A stretch of 64,000 nucleotides of DNA from Polytrichum commune. Its lineage: Eukaryota > Streptophyta > Polytrichopsida > Polytrichales > Polytrichaceae. This document shows positions 58,626-64,000 of this stretch, piece by piece (position 1 is the stretch's first letter; each line of letters begins with the position of its first letter). A program made the translations under genes and the position numbers. The notes below the pieces were generated by a model that was given only the letters and a program-made list of their open reading frames with translations, searched no databases and was not told where the DNA came from. The DNA is taken from assembly GCA_950295325.1 (NCBI GenBank), contig OX485807.1:37974440-38038439 (forward strand). The letters are read 5' to 3'.

Positions 58626-59398
58626 TGGATGAACCTCCATGCATACCTGTACACTTTTCTGGGGAAATTAATTCTAACTAATTTGACCATTGCAGGCACC
58701 AAATAATAGGCAGCCGGACCACTACATTCAAGACACTTGTGGAAATATGTGCAATTAATTGAGGGTACTATAAATTCTGTCGGGTGTGAATATATACACA
58801 CACTCGCACACATTGCTCATACATGATCTACCTGTGGTGGAAATGTGTCACGACTTGATGATGGTACAAAAAGATGATGAGCACCCCATCAGCACTGAGA
58901 TTGCCAGAGTGGTGTCAAGATCATCAATTTGCTCTTGAAATGGCTGATCCTGTGCCATATGGAAGCAAGGAAATTCATCAACTCCAACATGTTCCCACTG
59001 TGGTCTGATTTGCCGGCACGTGACACTGTGGCTGCTGCAATTTCCCGGAAATATTAAAAACGTTTGATCAAAGTCAACATGACAAGTGATCTTAGCCGAT
59101 AGCATTACGTAGTGATCTTACTGCATAAAGGTGTACACTTGGATCATCATGCAGTGGATGGCAATGACAATGGCATGTAGTCATTTCTGCAGGTCACAAA
59201 TAAATACGGAATTCAATTTGTCAAAGATACACTCACACACAAAAAGTAATAAAATACAGGCACCCCACAAGCACCACATAAAACATGCCCGCGGCCACAG
59301 ATTAGATATTTGGAGGCACGAATCTAGAGCATAATCAAACTACGTTCAATTGGTAATGACACTGCACTGAATTTGCACCCCAGGGGTGCAATTATCTT

Positions 59399-59930
59399 GT
59401 AGCACTCACAGTGGTCACCATCTTTAGAACTTGGTTTGGAGTTGCTAAACCATTATTTTTGGAGTTTTCTTTCGCATTAATTGTAAGAATTTGTAAGACT
59501 AAGATTTATAACTATTTTATATTTTCTGACAAGTGGAATTCAATACATAGTGGGTCTGGTGGTGATGCACGTTACAAAAATGGTTTTCTAATAAGTGGGT
59601 TCTAAGAATGAGAGGTATGCATAACATTACTCAATTGGTGAGTTGTGTTCATGGGGCCAACAGTATATTCGAGAATAAAGACTCCGGATTCCGAAATCCT
59701 ACTACTTCAAATTGAATTTGAAGTCAGGACAATTGAACACATCTTATCAACAAAGTAATGTTATGTGAAAGTGCAAATCTTTACTAGTCTAGACACTAAT
59801 TATATGTCAATGGATTCCTCTCAATGCACTCTTTCCAAGTATGTCGCTTCTCTTTGTGGGAGAACAGATCATTAACTCATTAGAAGTGATTTAGACACAA
59901 CTGTTCTAAAAGGGAGAGTTGCCACCCCGG
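59399..59930 (-). repeat. MITE-like element M2
   Basis: It begins tgtagcactcacagtggtca and ends ggagagttgccacccc on the plus strand. Its ends are imperfect inverted repeats of each other (ggtcaccatctttagaac against ggtggcaactctccc...agaac). Confidence 0.6.
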
Positions 59931-60243
59931 GTGCTCATCACCGCGAATCGTTGGAATCATGATTCTAATCTTTTTGTGAATCCCAAATTTTAGTTTGTCA
60001 CGGATCTGGACATATGCAGGACGTGCATGCCATTGAATTTCCACCAGGCAGCAGCTTGGAATTAAAGCTGTCCAACTTAACCCTAACAAGTGATGCATTC
60101 CTGCAAACTTGCTTCTTCAATCAAATGACGTGCCAACCACGAACCTGCAAGTCAGAGAGCAGGTGGCAAATGCATGCTGCAAAAGTATGCATATGTCCAT
60201 TTCAGGATTGATTGACCATTGCTAACCTTAAGCCTTAAACCTT

Positions 60244-60310
60244 AAACCCTAAACCTTCCGCTTCAATCCCTGCGTGTATATATACACGCACATATACTGA
60301 CTTCAGATCA
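60244..60310 (+). promoter_or_regulatory. Promoter of the VCCN-like gene (telo-box and TATA)
   Basis: Degenerate telomere-like units (ccttaaacc) lead into a perfect telo-box aaaccctaaacc at 60244-60255. A TATATATA box at 60277-60284 lies inside the palindrome gtgtatatatacac. The start codon is about 125 bp after the TATA box, a normal 5' UTR length. Telo-boxes are typical of plant genes active in dividing cells. Confidence 0.6.
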
Positions 60311-60407
60311 TACATCAGTGGAATTGAAGCACCTTGTTCTGAATTCCTTTCTTGAACTTGAGAAAATTGCAACTTGAGGGACTTGTACTAAACTAATTCT
60401 TAAAGCT

Positions 60408-63022
60408 ATGGGATCAGTGGAAGAAATTGGATCAAGCCGCCGAACAAAGCTACCTGAGGTTGTGGTGCAGGTTGCACATGAAAGTGTCTTTGCTGAACAC
60501 CACTCACCTTTGAGGTATCATTTTGACTACCTTGTATACATAGCCTGCTTTGATGATTTTCCAGATTCTTGATTCCTCGATGAATTTAGGCATTGTAGAA
60601 GATGTAATCAGATTTCGATCGAGTCACATAATCAGTTTTTATTAGTTGTTGGTTGTTTTCCCCAGGGTGGCAACTCTCCCTTTAAGAACGAGTTGTTTCT
60701 AATTCACAAGTTCTAAATTTCATATGGATTGGTGATTTGTTCTCTCACAAATGCTTGGAAAGAGGCGGGCATTGGGAGGAATCCATTGATTTGACTTGTG
60801 TCTGAATTAGAAAAAGTTTGTAATTTTAAATGCCGTTTTCAGAAGCAATTTTTTAAAACATGCAGGGTCACCACCAGACCCCCCATATATAGGTGCTGGA
60901 TTTTCACTTGTAATTTTTTTATAAAATTATTTCTTATAATTTCTAAGTCTTAAACATAATGCTTATGGTTCAGAAGTAGCTCCCAAGTAATGCTGATGCT
61001 TAGAAATGGTTTAGCCTGAAAACAGGTGTTACCAGAACTTGTCCAGTGATGATGAATCACACAGTCTTGACGTTATTTGATCATTGCATATTATATTAGT
61101 TGGTGGTTTTTTTTGAATGGGAAATTATAATGATGGGATCACGTTGTTAAGGACTATTTTATTTTATTATATTATATCTGTCTGGACTAGATTAATCATC
61201 AATTAATCAATCAATACAGGTAGTTTCTTGGGTCTAGTAGTCACACCATTTACAGTTTCCTCCATGGACTGATTTCTTATTTTAAAGTCTCAGAAATTGA
61301 TATATAGCTGAACTCTATACACATTATTCAGAAGATCCTCATTCTCATCAATCTCTTGAATCTTTCCATCTTTACATCTTCAAATCTTTACTTGTTTGGG
61401 CTTTGCCCAACTTCTATATGATGTTGGACCTTCGATTAAGGTGGGATTCACATTGATGTCATATTAGAGTTTCAGATTTTCAGAAGAAATTGAAAGGTAA
61501 ACTCTAAGCACATTTTGAAGATCATCAATGTCATCAAATTCTTGGACCTCCATACATGGCATTTGGTCTTTTTCAACCTCACTAATGGTGGACTGGAGGA
61601 TGGAGCTTCGATCGAGGTGGGATCGGTTAACATATTCAATGTCGTATTAGAGTTTCAGAATTAGCTTGAAGTTGAAGTCTATGCACATTCACACAGATGA
61701 TCATCACTCTCATCAATTTGTTGAACCTCAAACAAAATGTTTGATGTTTTCCAGTTTCTTTCGGATGGTGGAACTTTGGGCCATGTGGCCCCAAGTTTTC
61801 CACAAAGCAATTTCCCTCACCAAACTCACTAGTATTTAATGTCATCACATCTCGTCTTTCAATCATGTAGTTGTATTAGTGTTGACTTTATGCATGCATT
61901 TATTCAAATGTTCTAATGTTATATGGAACTTGATATGTATTGCTAATTTAATTCAATACGCAATCTTATATATATTGGATGAGCATGTTCAATCAAGGCG
62001 GGATCGATTAATTGTCATTGATTGATGTCTGAGCTTATTGAACGCCTATGTCTTTCCACACAATCTGAGCAAGTCAAAGGTGGAGTCGGAGATGCTTAGG
62101 CAGACAGGTCGGAATATTATTCGGATGGGTGACCATCCCAGCAATTCATTTTCGGTGCACCTTGCCACCTATGCTCCACCCAATCGTAGTGGGGATATCC
62201 GGGTGAACTAGATCTTCTTGATCAACCATGTTGGAACTGAAGAGCTTGCCCTTGAGAGGAATAGGTGCCAACTAACTTGTTCACTCCCATTCAAGATGTT
62301 TATTTTTGAAAGAAGGTAGTAGTCTTTGGGCACCTTTTAATTCTTATTATGCATGTTTAGGGGTTACTACATATAGACTTGGACCAACTCGAAAATGAAG
62401 TAACACCATAATTCACACCCGTGGCAACTCTTGAGTCATCTTTCTCTCTTCCTTTCTTTTAAGGTGGCATCACTTAATTGCTATTGACTGATGTCTTAGC
62501 TTACAACTCGCACGTCTTTCGCCACAATTTGATTAGGTCGAAGGCGGAGTCGAAGATGCATAGGCACACAGTCTACAACCATGATGACTGGGTGAAACAC
62601 CGTTCGTGCTGGCGGCACCGCCGCCACCTCACGACGATCATGTCATCAGGCGTGATCGTGGGCCTTGGACCGCCAGTGTTGTTCTTCACATTTGTCGCAA
62701 CATTGGTGGCCGTGTTCAACCAGTCCGTGTCCTCTGGGCACCTCCCCGACTGGGTGCCCCTCCTCCGCGTTGAGCCGCTCCCATTTACGCTCACGGCGCC
62801 TGTGCTCGCGCTCCTCCTCGTCTTTCGCACAAACTCCTCCTACACCCGGTTCGATGAGGGGCGCAAGGCATGGGGCTCAATCGTAAACCGGACACGTGAC
62901 ATAGCACGACAAGCATTGACATGGATCCACCACCCAGAAGACGCGCATCGGCTACAATGCTTGCTACGTCATGTGAAAGCATTTTGCTTTTGCCTCAAGA
63001 ACCAATTGACGGCTACCCCAAG
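60408..63022 (+). CDS. VCCN/bestrophin-like anion channel, first two coding exons
   Basis: Exon 1 is 60408-60514 (MGSVEEIGSSRRTKLPEVVV...). Exon 2 is 62537-63022. Donor ag/gtatca and acceptor ttag/gtcg join in phase and rebuild one Arg codon. Exon 2 has the plant bestrophin-like (UPF0187, VCCN) signature: YNHDDWVKHRS near the start, a hydrophobic segment (GPPVLFFTFVATLVAVF), then PFTLTAPVLALLLVFRTNSSYTRFDEGRKAWGSIVNRTRD. These proteins form chloride channels, in plants in the thylakoid membrane. It ends at a donor (ag/gtaaca), and the C-terminal half was not found before the window ends. The predicted N-terminus lacks an obvious chloroplast transit peptide, so targeting or the start may differ. 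Exon 2 is GC-rich compared with its surroundings. Confidence 0.8.
60664..61015 (+). repeat. MITE-like element M3 in the VCCN-like intron
   Basis: It begins agggtggcaactctcccttt and contains tggaaagaggcgggcattggg, matching M4/M5. The 3' end is truncated after gcttagaaatggttta. Confidence 0.6.
61285..61800. repeat. About 185-bp tandem repeats in the VCCN-like intron
   Basis: Three diverged units share gtattagagtttcag, aagatcatca and tcttga(a/t)cctc blocks (about 61285, 61470 and 61650). A partial unit (tcaaggcgggatcgatta) recurs near 61994. Confidence 0.6.
61985..62165 (+). pseudogene. Degenerate duplicate of the VCCN exon-2 start
   Basis: It resembles 62464-62600: ttgattg(a/.)tgatgtc, agcttattgaac/agcttacaactc, gtctttc.cac, ggagtcg(g/a)agatgc, aggca.aca. 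It lacks an open frame. Its end (ggatgggtgacc followed by cggtgcacc) also resembles the 3' part of 5S rRNA, so a 5S-derived origin cannot be excluded. Confidence 0.45.
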
Positions 63023-64000
63023 GTAACAATGAGGCCTTTGTAAATAAGAGATTTATTATGTCTTATGTTCTTTATGTTGTGGCATGTTTACGTATGTTTG
63101 TGACGATGTCTATTTGGTGAGAAAGAGGACATTGAGACCTTCCAAAATATGATGTAAGTTGAACATTCAAAATGGTAGTCCAAATTTAGTTAGGACTCAT
63201 AATAACCTCGCATAATAAGGGGTTTTATCATGCAGGTGTTCGTGTACAAGAAGGCTTGAAATTTATATCAGAGACATGTTATAAATTTTATTTTAAGCAT
63301 AATTAATTGATGATTAGAATAGAACCTTAATATGGGGATGAGGTCACATACATCATCATACATGTACAAGTGATAAAATACATATAGACTTTGATTTGGA
63401 GGGGCTTATAATAAAGGCATAGTAAGCTACTGTTCTCCCTCTTTAGTATGACACCTTTGGGAAACACAAAAAAGTTGTATTATCGAGGTGTCGTCTTCTC
63501 ATTAAATATGACAAATGGCGTAAAGTTGTCGTATTATTGAGGGAATACGAAAACATAAGTAATATGAGCTTTAAATATATATACAACGAGTTTAAGCAAT
63601 ACAGATGGTATGAAATAACAACTTATAACTCCAAACAAATACAAATATTCTCAAGAACTCTTGAAACAGGAGTCCAAAGATCTCTAGTGTTGCCTACCCA
63701 AGTTAGCAACTCTCATCTTATCTAAATTCTCTACTAACTTCTGAAATCTAATAATCTCATGAACACCAACACATAAAGAGTTCTCTAACAAGAAACCAGA
63801 CAACAACGATGCATGACGTTTAGCAACATACTAGGCAGGAGGCCACTCTAACCCTGATTCTCATTAAGTTCCCGATGGTAAGTGAAGTTCCCAAGTTGTT
63901 CCCAAGTAAAAAATGGATGTATTTTAGATGTACATAACATAAATGAAAGGAATGTTAACATCAACTACCTCTTTAATATGATAGAACGGAGATTCTAAAT
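63023..64000. other. Intron or downstream sequence, no exon recognised
   Basis: AT-rich; no segment encoding the second half of a bestrophin-like channel was found on the plus strand. Two blocks with the related phrase ttatcgaggtgtcgt/ttattgagggaatac occur at 63480 and 63535. Confidence 0.5.

Noticed and set aside
60216-60255. Interstitial telomere from the ccttaaacc/aaaccctaa units
   Set aside because: Only one perfect unit occurs and it sits just before a TATA box; a promoter telo-box explains it better.

Overview
This window comes from a land plant with a large, repeat-rich genome. The evidence is plant-type split genes (a PHD/GNAT chromatin-factor tail and a bestrophin/VCCN-like channel), GT-AG introns, a plant telo-box promoter, tandem nuclear tRNA genes and Ty1/copia relics. 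Nothing fixes the lineage. The dual-nuclease LINE and low gene density would fit a non-flowering plant (bryophyte, lycophyte, fern) or a gymnosperm, but that is inference.

Layout. 0.16-1.29 kb: last three exons of a PHD-finger/acetyltransferase gene. 2.7-3.6 kb: decayed LINE. 5.2-6.2 kb: a repeat pair with poly-G. 7.5-16.9 kb: segmental-duplication copy A, holding a tandem tRNA-Gly(UCC)/tRNA-Asn(GUU) array (11.8-13.6 kb) and a possible small secreted-protein gene. 18.1-21.4 kb: minus-strand copia relic 1. 21.4-22.7 kb: PIF1-like helicase relic. 23.1-39.4 kb: minus-strand copia relic 2, split by a 12,486-bp LINE (25,637-38,122) with an exact 12-bp target-site duplication. 39.4-50.9 kb: duplication copy B, without the tRNA array. 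52.36-52.48 kb: near-perfect 33-nt-arm hairpin. 54.4-55.3 kb: methyltransferase-like pseudogene. 56.3-57.1 kb: RNase H relic of a LINE related to the 12.5-kb one. 58.2-61.0 kb: MITE-like repeats. 60.2-63.0 kb: promoter and first two coding exons of a VCCN/bestrophin-like anion channel that runs off the window or into a long intron.

The most interesting object is the 12.5-kb LINE. It has a long TATA-containing 5' leader, two overlapping upstream ORFs (a membrane-anchored Cys-rich protein and an RRM-like ORF1p), and a candidate -1 frameshift joining ORF1p to a coiled coil. Its pol of about 2,440 codons runs in this order: tandemly duplicated N-terminus, 2A-like ribosome-skipping peptide, APE endonuclease, reverse transcriptase, adenine-methyltransferase-like domain, RNase H, Cys/His knuckle, and PD-(D/E)XK-like nuclease. 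Two nucleases plus RNase H recall the Dualen/RandI LINEs of green algae. The 2A peptide and methyltransferase-like segment make it unusual. This copy is dead: at least four stops, at least three frameshifts and YADN instead of YADD. A search for intact siblings is the obvious next test.
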